From: Mesorhizobium liriopis
Lineage (GTDB): Bacteria > Pseudomonadota > Alphaproteobacteria > Rhizobiales > Rhizobiaceae
Assembly (NCBI RefSeq): GCF_024053505.1
Contig: NZ_JAMXQS010000008.1
Span: forward strand, 1 to 64,000
Length of the DNA: 64,000 nt
Direction of reading: 5' to 3'
Shown: piece by piece, positions 39,141 to 47,436 of the stretch
Position numbering within the stretch: the stretch's first letter is position 1
Layout: each line of letters starts with the position of its first letter
Translations under genes and position numbers: made by a program
Notes under the pieces: model-generated
Databases searched by the model: none
What the model saw: the letters and a program-made list of their open reading frames with translations, nothing else
Told to the model about the DNA's origin: nothing

Positions 39141-41015
39141 TTACAATGGGCGTGAGGAGCGAGCTTCAACGATGTCGTTTATCAGTTGAATCGTAAACCG
39201 AGCTGCATTCTCCGCAGCTATCGCTTGATGATCCTTATTCTTACTATGGCCCCAATCGCACACTGCTTTGATTAGAATCCACTCGACACCCTGACGATGC
39301 GAAGCAGCCATGACCCCTACGCCCTCCATTTCGCCTCCAATCGCGTCAGGAAAGCGCTCACGCAGTTGTTTAACCATTCGCACATCATCGACTAGTTTGT
39401 CGCCTGACAGAATAAAGCCATCGTGAATTTTGAAGGACGGCCTGTTCGCTCGGTGCTGTCGTTCGCGGTTAAGCGCAAACGACAGGAGGCTTGAGCCGCT
39501 TGGGATTCTTTCTCCACGCTCAACAATTCGATTGCGGTTGCCGACACGAGTCTTCTCGTAACTCTGCATGGAGTCCGCGATCAGCACGTCTCCAATGGCT
39601 TGCTTCTTATCCTCGAAGCCGAAACAGATCCCAGTGGAGATTACGTACTGCGGCTGTGTGGTACGTATCGCATCCTCGGTGAGCAGGTGCGATCCGCTTG
39701 TGCCACTACTTCCAGCGCTGGATCGACAGATAAATATCTCTGACCCTCCCGCTTTGGTGTATGTGGCGAGTACGCCCTTATCCATACGCACGCTCTGTGC
39801 CTCCACAAATCCCGCCTCAATAAGCGAACGATGAACCTCATCTTCTTCCGTAGGAGTTGCCACTAGAATTAAGAAACGCATGCTGTTCTTGTTTGGCACG
39901 TATTGTTCCCACTTATTTGCGAATGGCTTTTCAGATCGGAGTTTTCCGGCAGCTCGATGAAGTGCTTCCGAAGATAACTCCAAAAACTGATTGATGGTGT
40001 CGCGAGGGTATTTAATAGCCACACTTTCAGGCTGAAGATGTCTCTGAAAAATTTGTTCTATGCTTTGCCGTAGTGAAAACCAAGTGTCTCTCTTTGATAT
40101 GCTATCCAATCGCTCGGTGAGCGTTAGTGAAAGGCAACTATCTATGAATGCTCTGACCAAATAGCAGAATTTGTGGTGGAGAGGGGTTCCATAGTGCCCA
40201 ATATCTAAACTCTGAATAGCTTGCCTTCGCGCCATTGACCGATAGTAGCCGAGAGAGCGTAGAAGCGCTTTTAATATCGGTATGTCAAAGAATGGAAAGC
40301 TATTCAAACTGTCAGTATAGCCGCTCGAAAAGATACCCGTGCATGTCGCGCAGGCATTCATCTCTGCATAATTTGTCATATATAGGCCAGATATTACTCG
40401 TGCGGCTGATGCCATCACCAATGCCGCATTCGTTTTTATTGCTCGATGGTGCGGCTCGTATAAGGCGCGGGTGATAGCTGCGTCTGGCTCGCGCACGGCT
40501 GCGCCTTGAAAGAAGTCTATATTATCAGTGAAAGATTTATAGTCTTCCTCATCAACTCGTCCGATTCCGAAGGGCAATTGACTGTCGGTGAAACTAAATA
40601 TATTTTGACGCAAACGATGCGTCATCGAAAAACTATTTCTGCCAGTGATTCTAAAGTCTTCGATAATCTCGATCTTATCAAAATACATTGGATATCGGAG
40701 ACTGTCATGAGCATATATCTTCTGTCTCTCCGAAATGAAAGCTGATATATCGCTGTTGTGACTAGTAGATAATATAATATTTTCGCGTATGAGTTTCACT
40801 AGCCAAGGAGTGAGGAGCTTTTTCCCGAAGCTATACTCAATCATCTGCGAAATATTAGCTGACATCCTAGATGAGTGGGTCAGCAGCAGGGCCTCTAAAG
40901 CGGCCAAGTCGTCTTGTTCAGGCGCGGCACGACCTGCCGCTAAGTTGGCTTCACGGTTTAGAAAATCTAGGAATACAGGGTTCTCCAAGTAAAGCTTGGC
41001 ATCAAGATTGGCCAT
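39141..41015 (-). CDS. Nucleoside-phosphorylase-domain protein, putative immune effector
   Basis: A 624-residue protein. Residues about 378-620 form a PNP/MTA-nucleosidase-fold domain: FLILVATPTEEDEV starts it, TGICFGFED is a phosphate/ribose loop, GGEMEGVGV (E562, E564) binds the ribose, and KAVCDWGHSKNKDHQ carries the catalytic aspartate D587. The WILIKAVCDWG...KD..Q.IAAENAA pattern matches PNP domains fused to CBASS, Avs and Detocs proteins, some of which cleave ATP. Residues 1-370 are mostly helical, have a CATC cluster near 222, and match nothing I know; they may be a sensor. The start overlaps the HARE-HTH gene by 14 bases, and codon use is unlike the neighbours. Confidence 0.8.
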   Translation of the reverse strand: MANLDAKLYLENPVFLDFLNREANLAAGRAAPEQDDLAALEALLLTHSSRMSANISQMIEYSFGKKLLTPWLVKLIRENIILSTSHNSDISAFISERQKIYAHDSLRYPMYFDKIEIIEDFRITGRNSFSMTHRLRQNIFSFTDSQLPFGIGRVDEEDYKSFTDNIDFFQGAAVREPDAAITRALYEPHHRAIKTNAALVMASAARVISGLYMTNYAEMNACATCTGIFSSGYTDSLNSFPFFDIPILKALLRSLGYYRSMARRQAIQSLDIGHYGTPLHHKFCYLVRAFIDSCLSLTLTERLDSISKRDTWFSLRQSIEQIFQRHLQPESVAIKYPRDTINQFLELSSEALHRAAGKLRSEKPFANKWEQYVPNKNSMRFLILVATPTEEDEVHRSLIEAGFVEAQSVRMDKGVLATYTKAGGSEIFICRSSAGSSGTSGSHLLTEDAIRTTQPQYVISTGICFGFEDKKQAIGDVLIADSMQSYEKTRVGNRNRIVERGERIPSGSSLLSFALNRERQHRANRPSFKIHDGFILSGDKLVDDVRMVKQLRERFPDAIGGEMEGVGVMAASHRQGVEWILIKAVCDWGHSKNKDHQAIAAENAARFTIQLINDIVEARSSRPL

Positions 41016-41895
41016 TTTCGATGTGTTCTAATACAGCCTTACTGAAATCATCTGTTACTCTAGCTCGCCAATTCTGCCAAGGGGTCCATTCCATGTTTCC
41101 TGCATCCAGTCGCCGCTTGACTCGCAGCTTGTCGAACGAGTTTTCCGGCCATTTATAGAGCGCAACCACGCCAACGTAATGGGATCGATTGTCGAATGCA
41201 CAAAAAAGTGTCTTAGTGCGTTGCCGGATGTCTCGGTCATCTTGATCCATTGCTCGATAATCGAAATAAAATTCGCAGGAACGGATGGAGCTTCGTATTT
41301 CCCCAGTAATTTCTCCGTCTATCAGATCTAGATCGAACTCATCTATAAAGCGGCGTAATCCGCCTGAAATCATCCCTGAAATGTCTCCGGTATTAGAGTA
41401 CTTCCCGACCCGGCATGTTAGTATATGTGTCTCTGTCGCCACGATTGTGAAAACAAAGGCGGGATATAGTAGTGTATCGGACCGCAGGTACAGATAGTCG
41501 CTGCTCAGAATGTCAGCCCTCATGCCATCGATGCTCACGAAGTCCACCTCGGCACGAGATGAATGAGGAATGTGCAAAATTCGATGCCTATTCAATGGCT
41601 GTCGGCGAGTGTTGGTTGTATGCTCAGCCGTTAGGCGCTCGTTGAGCTCTGGACTATTTGCTTTCGATCTTAGGAAGTATATTCCTTGCCCAGTTCTATA
41701 AAATTTTGAGCGTGATTTGTGGGTGAATATGTCCTCGGCGATACGCGCCTGCAAAGTCTTCTGCATCGTGCTGCCCGAGAATTGACGGGGCAGAAGATCA
41801 AAGCGTTTAGCGCTTTCCATGATGTGTTGTGCGGACATCGGCTGCCCACGTGCCAGAAGAACCTGCTCAGCTATTTTTAAGTACCTACTAGTCAT
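41002..41895 (-). CDS. HARE-HTH domain protein, partner of the PNP effector
   Basis: A 297-residue protein. Residues about 1-75 are a HARE-HTH winged helix (LKIAEQVLLARGQPMSAQHI, then TLQARIAEDIF and FYRTGQGIYFLR), the module found in restriction and DNA-modification-linked systems. Residues about 95-297 are alpha/beta with a GKYSNTGDISGMISGGLRR segment faintly recalling a degenerate Nudix fold, but the Nudix box is absent; I do not assign a function. The ATG at 41895 starts exactly at the HTH; the frame continues to a TTG at 41967. It lies upstream of, and overlaps, the PNP gene, so the two form an operon. Confidence 0.75.
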   Translation of the reverse strand: MTSRYLKIAEQVLLARGQPMSAQHIMESAKRFDLLPRQFSGSTMQKTLQARIAEDIFTHKSRSKFYRTGQGIYFLRSKANSPELNERLTAEHTTNTRRQPLNRHRILHIPHSSRAEVDFVSIDGMRADILSSDYLYLRSDTLLYPAFVFTIVATETHILTCRVGKYSNTGDISGMISGGLRRFIDEFDLDLIDGEITGEIRSSIRSCEFYFDYRAMDQDDRDIRQRTKTLFCAFDNRSHYVGVVALYKWPENSFDKLRVKRRLDAGNMEWTPWQNWRARVTDDFSKAVLEHIENGQS

Positions 41896-42220
41896 CCCAG
41901 ATATTCCGCACTTACTCGATTGGACGGAATGGCTAAGAGAGTTGCCTCTGCGTTCAGCTGAGAGCAATAGCTAAGCCAAGTCGAAGGCGGCATCTTCACA
42001 GGATATCTGTAAAATTTTATGCAACTCCCAGCGGCACCTCGCTATGGCGCCCAAAACGTGGTGGACAGATGTGAGCAAACCAAGCGCCTTTGGCAGGAGT
42101 GCAGAGCGGTAGCGGTGCCAAGTCCAGCTGCCGAATAGTTGCGTATTCCAAGAGGGCTTTATTAATTTCATCCACCCCCCTCCCACCCTCCCTACACTCC
42201 CGCCGCCAGACAAAAGCGAG

Positions 42221-43189
42221 GTGGTCGTGGACGGGCGATTGGGGATCGAGCATGACCGGGCGGTGCTGCAACGCATCGTGGTGACGCTCGTCGCCATGGC
42301 TGGCCTTGAGCCTGTCGAAAGAAAAGAGGGGAGGGCCACGCTGCCGCGCCGCTTGCGCAATGCCGTGTTGAAACTCCTGCGGCCCGCGGAGTCCGCCGCC
42401 CGGCGGCTGATCATCGCCGCCTCCCACCACATCGCGCCCGAAAAGCTGTTCTTCGACAAGCTCAGGATGAGGCGGTCGGCGCAAGAGGCCAGGCCCGCAT
42501 CGATGGTCGTGCGCAACGGCCGGGGCACCGGGATCGTGATGACGCGCGCGCAGGGGCAGGACCTGGCCCACGCGAAGCCCCTCAGCCTGAGCCCTGAGCC
42601 TGTCGAAGGGGAGCTTGCCAAAGGGGAGCCTCTCGAAGCGGAGCTTGCGGAAGGGGCGAAGGCGCGCGTTTCGCCCCCGCGCCTGCCGCTCTTCGATGCG
42701 ATGCGGCGCGTGCAGACCCGGCGCTGGACGCGTCCAACCGCCGTGCCGCGCATCATGGGCCAATTCGGGCCCGATATCCACGCGGTGTCCGTGCCGCCGC
42801 CGCCCGCGCCCCACGATCTGCTTCCCGCCGAGCCCCTGCGGCTGCGCCTCGACGCGCTCGCCCATGCGCTCGAGGACCTGCCCCGCGAAGCCCTCCGCTT
42901 CGCCCGCTGGCGCGCCCGCCAGGCCCTTCAGCGGGCTGAGGCCGAGGCGCTTCGGGCGAGCCCCGAGCGCGTCAGAGGGTCGAGCACCGATCGGCTGAAA
43001 AAGAAGCTTTTGGCGAACCGGGGCATCGCGGTGCGCGAGCGCCGTCCGTTCAAGGAGCGCTGGCCGCTGCGCTTCGGCCGCCCGCCCGGCGCGCTCGGCT
43101 GTGCCGGCCACGAGTTCCACGCGGTCCTGTCCCACACTGATGCTCTCGCCCGCTGGGCGCTGGACCAGCCGGTGCCGGACACCTCATGA
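42221..43189 (+). CDS. Hypothetical protein with embedded short repeats
   Basis: A 322-residue protein that I do not recognise. Stretches such as LPRRLRNAVLKLLRPAESAARRLIIAA and RIMGQFGPDIHAVSVPPPP look like a genuine conserved protein, rich in R, A and P. In between, the DNA carries several copies of a short dispersed repeat that are read as SPEPVEG-type peptide insertions. The start is uncertain: GTG at 42221 or GTG at 42227, after a weak AAGCGAG site. It directly follows the AT-richer island and returns to high GC. The antisense frame over it is a shadow. Confidence 0.6.
   Translation: MVVDGRLGIEHDRAVLQRIVVTLVAMAGLEPVERKEGRATLPRRLRNAVLKLLRPAESAARRLIIAASHHIAPEKLFFDKLRMRRSAQEARPASMVVRNGRGTGIVMTRAQGQDLAHAKPLSLSPEPVEGELAKGEPLEAELAEGAKARVSPPRLPLFDAMRRVQTRRWTRPTAVPRIMGQFGPDIHAVSVPPPPAPHDLLPAEPLRLRLDALAHALEDLPREALRFARWRARQALQRAEAEALRASPERVRGSSTDRLKKKLLANRGIAVRERRPFKERWPLRFGRPPGALGCAGHEFHAVLSHTDALARWALDQPVPDTS
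42304..42610. repeat. Three copies of a short dispersed repeat inside a coding gene
   Basis: CCTTGAGCCTGTCGAAAG at 42304-42321, the inverse form CTTCGACAAGCTCAGG at 42451-42466, and CCCTGAGCCTGTCGAAGGG at 42592-42610 share the core CTTCGACARGCTCAG. A degenerate fourth copy follows at about 42620-42655. Short repeats with this core are scattered through many high-GC proteobacterial genomes. All copies here keep the reading frame open. Confidence 0.75.
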
Positions 43190-43329
43190 GGGGAGGGGCT
43201 TTCGCTGAAACGACCTGAATAGCCCGCGCAACACCCTTGCGCGGGGGCGCCCCCGCATGCGCCTGACACAAAGGATTTGTCGCGAAAGCGCATATCGCTG
43301 ATCGGAGAAACCCACTACAGCGCGCACCC

Positions 43330-45357
43330 ATGCGCGACATCGACCCTTCAGCCCCGATCTTCCTCGGCATCGACACCGGCGGCACCTACACCGATGCGGT
43401 GCTGTGGACCGAACAGGGCGGTCCCAAAGGCACCGTTCTCGCCAAGGCCAAGGCGCTGACCACGCGCCACGATCTGGCGGAAGGCATCAGGGGGGCCGCC
43501 CGCCGCGTGCTGGATGAGAGCGGGATCGGGCACACGCGCATAAAACTCGTCTCGATGAGCACCACGCTCGCCACCAATGCGCTGGTGGAAGGCCAGGGCG
43601 GCCGCGCCGGCCTCGTGATGATCGGCTTCTCGCCCGCCGATCTCGACCGCGACGGGCTGAAAGCGGCGCTCGGCACCGATCCGGTGGTCTTCTGCGAGGG
43701 CGGCCACGACACCCACGGCAATGGCCGTTCGCTCAGTCTTTCGCCCCTCGAACGGGCGCTGGACGAATGGGGCGAAACCGTTTCAGGCTTCGCCGTCTGC
43801 GCCTATTTCGCCACCCGCAACCCCGCCCACGAGAAGGCGGCGGCCGAGCTGATCCGGACCCGCACCGGCCTCCCCGTCACGATGAGCCACGAGCTCACCT
43901 CGAAACTCGGCGGCCCCCGCCGCGCGCTGACCACGCTCCTCAACGCCCGCCTCGTCCCCACCATCGACCGTCTGGTGGCCGCGACCGAAGGCTTCCTCGC
44001 CGAACAGAACATCCAAGCCCCCCTGATGGTGGTGCGCGGCGACGGCGCGCTGGTCTCGGCCGCCTTCGCGCGCTCGCGCCCGATCGAAACGATCCTGTCC
44101 GGCCCCGCCGCCAGCCTCGTCGGCGCCCGCCACATGACCGGCCTCGACGCCGCCCTCATCTCCGACATCGGCGGCACCACGACGGACGTCGCCGTGTTGG
44201 ATGGGGGCCGCCCCCGCCTCGACCCCGAGGGCGCGACCGTGGGCCAGTACCGCACCATGGTCGAAGCCGTCGCCATGCGCACCTTCGGCCTCGGCGGCGA
44301 TTCGGAAGTGGGCGTGGAGGAGGGCGGGCTCGTGTCCACCCTGACGCTCGGCCCCCGCCGCGTGGTGCCGCTCGCGCTTCTCGGCCTCCAGCACGGCCCG
44401 CTGGTGCGCGACGCCCTCGAGCGCCAGCTGCGCGCGCCCAATCCCGGCCGCCTCGACGCCCGCTTCGCGCTGCGTACCGGCGTCCCCGACCGCCTCGCGG
44501 CGGGCCTCAGCGCTTCCGAAGCGAAGCTCTACGGCCTCATCGCGCTTACCCCCATCCCGCTCGACCAGCTCCTGACATCCAACGCGCAAACCTCGGTCCT
44601 GAACAGGCTGGTCGCGCGCGGCCTCGTCCATATCGCGGGCTTCACGCCTTCGGACGCCGCCCATGTGCTGAACCGCCAGAGCAACTGGGACCGCGAGACC
44701 GCGCGCCTCGGCGCCGAACTCTTCGCCCGCCGCCGCGACGGCCGCGGCGGTCCCATCGCGCCCGACGCCGAAACCATCTCGGCGCGTGTGCTTGCCACCG
44801 TCACCCGTCTTTCCGCCGAAGCCATGCTCGAAACGGCCTTCGCCGAGGACGGCCAGGATGGGCGCGCCAGCACCGCTCACCCGCTCGTCCAGCGCGCACT
44901 GAACAAGGCGCCCGGCATCGCGCGCGTGTTTGTCACGCTCGACCGTCCCGTGGTGGGCCTGGGCGCTTCCGCCCCTCTCCACTACGCCACCCTGTCCGAT
45001 TGTCTCGGCGTGCCCTGCCATGTTCCCTCCGATACCGATGTCGCCAATGCGCTTGGCGCGGTCGTCGGCCAGGTGCGCGTCAGCGTCGAAGCGGGTATCG
45101 CACAGCCGCAGGAGGGGGTGTATCGATTGACCGTGGGCGGCAGCGTCTCCGACCATCTCGGCGAACAGGCTGCCTTCAATGCCGCCGAAGCAGCGTTGCG
45201 CGCTCTCATCGCGAAAAGGGCGGAAGAGGCGGGAACGGCGGATGCCGAGATCACCATCGCGACCACGGTCGACGCCGCCACCGTCGAGGGCAAGCGCACG
45301 CTGATCGCCGCGCGCCTCGTTGCCACCGCCTCAGGTCGTCCACGCATTGCCTCTTGA
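43330..45357 (+). CDS. Hydantoinase/oxoprolinase-family protein (HyuA-like)
   Basis: A 675-residue member of the hydantoinase A/5-oxoprolinase alpha family. GIDTGGTYTDAVL at the N-terminus is the ASKHA-type ATP site, and SDIGGTTTDVAVLDGG is the second phosphate motif. Relatives hydrolyse hydantoins, 5-oxoproline or carboxylate acetone with ATP, normally with a HyuB partner. No hyuB gene follows, so this is a solo HyuA-like protein of unknown substrate. The C-terminal part (VPSDTDVANALGAVVGQV) is conserved in single-subunit versions. The gene is extremely GC-rich. Confidence 0.88.
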   Translation: MRDIDPSAPIFLGIDTGGTYTDAVLWTEQGGPKGTVLAKAKALTTRHDLAEGIRGAARRVLDESGIGHTRIKLVSMSTTLATNALVEGQGGRAGLVMIGFSPADLDRDGLKAALGTDPVVFCEGGHDTHGNGRSLSLSPLERALDEWGETVSGFAVCAYFATRNPAHEKAAAELIRTRTGLPVTMSHELTSKLGGPRRALTTLLNARLVPTIDRLVAATEGFLAEQNIQAPLMVVRGDGALVSAAFARSRPIETILSGPAASLVGARHMTGLDAALISDIGGTTTDVAVLDGGRPRLDPEGATVGQYRTMVEAVAMRTFGLGGDSEVGVEEGGLVSTLTLGPRRVVPLALLGLQHGPLVRDALERQLRAPNPGRLDARFALRTGVPDRLAAGLSASEAKLYGLIALTPIPLDQLLTSNAQTSVLNRLVARGLVHIAGFTPSDAAHVLNRQSNWDRETARLGAELFARRRDGRGGPIAPDAETISARVLATVTRLSAEAMLETAFAEDGQDGRASTAHPLVQRALNKAPGIARVFVTLDRPVVGLGASAPLHYATLSDCLGVPCHVPSDTDVANALGAVVGQVRVSVEAGIAQPQEGVYRLTVGGSVSDHLGEQAAFNAAEAALRALIAKRAEEAGTADAEITIATTVDAATVEGKRTLIAARLVATASGRPRIAS

Positions 45358-45442
45358 ATCGTAAAATGATCAAAAGGCTTTGTGGGTGGGGAGATGAACT
45401 GATGGGCGACCGTGCTGAAGACACGGCGGCGTTTGGCGTCGC

Positions 45443-46126
45443 ATGAAACTCCTTGCGATCGACACCGCCGCCGACCGCTGCGCGGCCTGCGTCTGGAGCG
45501 TGGATGAAAATCGCGTATTGTCGCGTTCGGTCGAACCCATGCGCACCGGTCACGCCGAGCGGTTGATGGCGGTGATCGACTCAGGCCTTCGTGACGCCGA
45601 AACGGATTTCCCCGATCTCGGCGCCATCGTGGTGGCGACGGGGCCGGGTTCGTTCACCGGCATCCGCGTCGGCCTTGCCACCGCGCGCGGCTTCGGCGTG
45701 GGGCTGCGCGTGCCGGTGATCGGCATCGACGTGCTGCGTGCGATCGCGGAAGAAACCCGCGCGGAGCATCCCGGTCGTCCGGTCACCGTCGCGCTCGATG
45801 GCGGACGCGGCGAAATCCATGCGGCCTCCTATGGTCCGGACGGCGAGGTGATCGAGGAGCCGGCGGCGCTCACGCTCGAACAGGTCATGGCGCGTGCGCT
45901 GACGCTCTCGCCGGTGCTGGCCGGCACGGCCGCCCCGAAAGTCTCCGCGGAACTGCTGGATGCGACGCTCGGCCCCGTCACGCCCACTGCCGACATCGAG
46001 ACCTTCGCCCGGCTGGGCGCCAGAGCACTCGCATCCGATCCGAACCCCGAGCGTCCCCGGCCGCTTTATCTGCGCGCGCCGGATGCCAAGCCGCAAAGCT
46101 TCACGCTTTCCCGCCGGGAGAGTTGA
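45443..46126 (+). CDS. tsaB: tRNA t6A37 biosynthesis protein TsaB
   Basis: A 227-residue scaffold of the TsaBDE complex, which transfers threonylcarbamoyl to A37 of ANN-decoding tRNAs. LLAIDTAADRCAACV opens the ASKHA fold, and GPGSFTGIRVGLATARG is the diagnostic motif. tsaD is not in the window. It is the first gene of the block tsaB-rimI-plsC-miaB and overlaps rimI (TGATG). There is no strong ribosome site, only weak purines. Confidence 0.95.
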   Translation: MKLLAIDTAADRCAACVWSVDENRVLSRSVEPMRTGHAERLMAVIDSGLRDAETDFPDLGAIVVATGPGSFTGIRVGLATARGFGVGLRVPVIGIDVLRAIAEETRAEHPGRPVTVALDGGRGEIHAASYGPDGEVIEEPAALTLEQVMARALTLSPVLAGTAAPKVSAELLDATLGPVTPTADIETFARLGARALASDPNPERPRPLYLRAPDAKPQSFTLSRRES

Positions 46127-46620
46127 TGCGCCTGCCTTTTCTGTCGCAACGCCCGCGTGAGTTCACGGTCGAGCCGGTCCATCCCGAGGATGTGGATGCG
46201 CTCGCCGCCCTTCACGCCGAGGGTTTTCCACGCCCCTGGAACGCCGCCGAGTTCGCGAGCCTGATCGAGCAGCGCCCGGTGTTCGGTTACACCGCGCGCC
46301 CCGCGGGCAGCGGCCGCGCGGGACCTGCCGGCTTCGTGCTCGCCCGGCTGGCGGCGGGCGAGGGCGAGATCCTGACCGTCGTCGTCTCGCGCCAATGGCG
46401 CAACCAGGGCCTTGGCTGGCTTCTGATGGACGCGGTGCTGCGCGCGCTGCACCGCGAGCGGGCCGAGGCGCTTTTCCTCGAAGTGGACGAGACCAACGCA
46501 TCGGCCATCCATCTTTATCGCCGTCTCGGCTTCTTTCAGGTCGGCCACCGCCCGAACTATTATCGTGAGGGCGAGGGGCCGCCGACAGGCGCGCTGGTGA
46601 TGCGCCGGGACCTGCGCTGA
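46126..46620 (+). CDS. rimI: Ribosomal-protein-alanine N-acetyltransferase RimI
   Basis: A 164-residue GNAT enzyme that in E. coli acetylates the N-terminus of ribosomal protein S18. The acetyl-CoA loop is RQWRNQGLGWLLMDAVL, and LEVDETNASAIHLYRRLGFF with RPNYY is typical of RimI. The ATG at 46126 overlaps the tsaB stop and is preferred to the TTG at 46123. The pairing with tsaB is widely conserved and supports the name. Confidence 0.93.
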   Translation: MRLPFLSQRPREFTVEPVHPEDVDALAALHAEGFPRPWNAAEFASLIEQRPVFGYTARPAGSGRAGPAGFVLARLAAGEGEILTVVVSRQWRNQGLGWLLMDAVLRALHRERAEALFLEVDETNASAIHLYRRLGFFQVGHRPNYYREGEGPPTGALVMRRDLR

Positions 46621-46624
46621 ACCC

Positions 46625-47416
46625 ATGCGCGGCAAACTTCGCCTGTTCTGCGCGTGTTTCGCGATGCTCTTGGTGTCGCTTGTTCTGGTGCCCTGGCTCT
46701 GGCTCGGCCGCAGGCTCAACCTGCCGGGCGTCCGCACCGCTCCGCGCCTCTGGTACCGTTGCGCGCTCCGGGCACTCGGCTGGCGGTTGCGCCACGAGGG
46801 GCGGATGACGGACGCCCGGCCGCTTCTGATCGTCGCCAACCACGTCTCATGGGGCGACATCGTCGTGCTCGGCGCGCTCGAAGAGCTGACCTTCATCGCG
46901 AAATCTGAAGTCGCCGACTGGCCCGTGATCGGCTGGCTGGCAAAGCTCCAGCGCATCATCTTCGTGGAACGCGAGCGCCGCAACAAGGCGGCAGCGCAAG
47001 CGGGCGAGATCGCGGGCCGCCTCGACGAGCACCTGCCCGCCGTGCTTTTCGCCGAAGGCACCACAGGTGACGGCAACCATCTTCTGCCCTTCAAGAGTTC
47101 GCTGTTCGGCGCGCTTGCCCTCAACAAAAGCGCGCCCGTCACCGTGCAGCCGGTCTCCATCGCCTATACCAGGCTCCATGGTGTGCCGATGGGCACCTGG
47201 GAGCGCAACATTGCCTCATGGGTCGGCGAACGCTCGCTCGGCTTCCATCTCGATCTGCTCAGCCGGCACGGCCCGCTCGACGTCGAACTGCGCTGGGGCG
47301 AACCGCTGGTCCTGCCCGAGCGCTTTGATCGCAAACTGACGGCGGCGAGTGCGGAAAGCGCCATCCGCACGATGATGGCCGCGCAGTTGCGTCAGCGGCC
47401 TGTTCAGGCTCCGTGA
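46625..47416 (+). CDS. 1-acyl-glycerol-3-phosphate/lyso-lipid acyltransferase (PlsC family)
   Basis: A 263-residue membrane-associated acyltransferase. One N-terminal membrane helix ([17 protein letters not shown]) precedes the HX4D motif NHVSWGD and the substrate motif FAEGTTGDG. Homologues at this position in rhizobia include OlsA of ornithine-lipid synthesis and PlsC; the sequence alone does not decide. It starts four bases after rimI, so it is in the same operon. In several relatives a fur/mur gene lies between rimI and this gene, but not here. Confidence 0.88.
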   Translation: MRGKLRLFCACFAMLLVSLVLVPWLWLGRRLNLPGVRTAPRLWYRCALRALGWRLRHEGRMTDARPLLIVANHVSWGDIVVLGALEELTFIAKSEVADWPVIGWLAKLQRIIFVERERRNKAAAQAGEIAGRLDEHLPAVLFAEGTTGDGNHLLPFKSSLFGALALNKSAPVTVQPVSIAYTRLHGVPMGTWERNIASWVGERSLGFHLDLLSRHGPLDVELRWGEPLVLPERFDRKLTAASAESAIRTMMAAQLRQRPVQAP

Positions 47417-47436
47417 AAGAGGGTAGAAGGCGCGCA

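Larger units (their letters stand above)
39127..42200. other. AT-richer accessory island with two overlapping genes
   Basis: Base composition changes abruptly after the lepA stop. The stretch to about 42.2 kb has many AT runs, rare-for-this-genome codons (ATA, TTA, AGA) and a GC content clearly below its flanks, by eye near 45-50 percent against about 65. It holds only the leftward HARE-HTH and nucleoside-phosphorylase genes. The bases 41968-42220 carry no supported gene. No integrase, transposase, tRNA or obvious direct repeats flank it, so the mode of entry is unclear. Horizontal gain is inference from composition. Confidence 0.7.

Noticed and set aside
42017-43135. 372-codon minus-strand frame opposite the repeat-bearing hypothetical gene
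   Set aside because: The plus-strand frame has more protein-like segments; the minus-strand chain is low-complexity and crosses the island boundary.
43767-45446. 559-codon frame overlapping the HyuA-like gene in another frame
   Set aside because: Proline/arginine-rich shadow of a clear hydantoinase-family gene.
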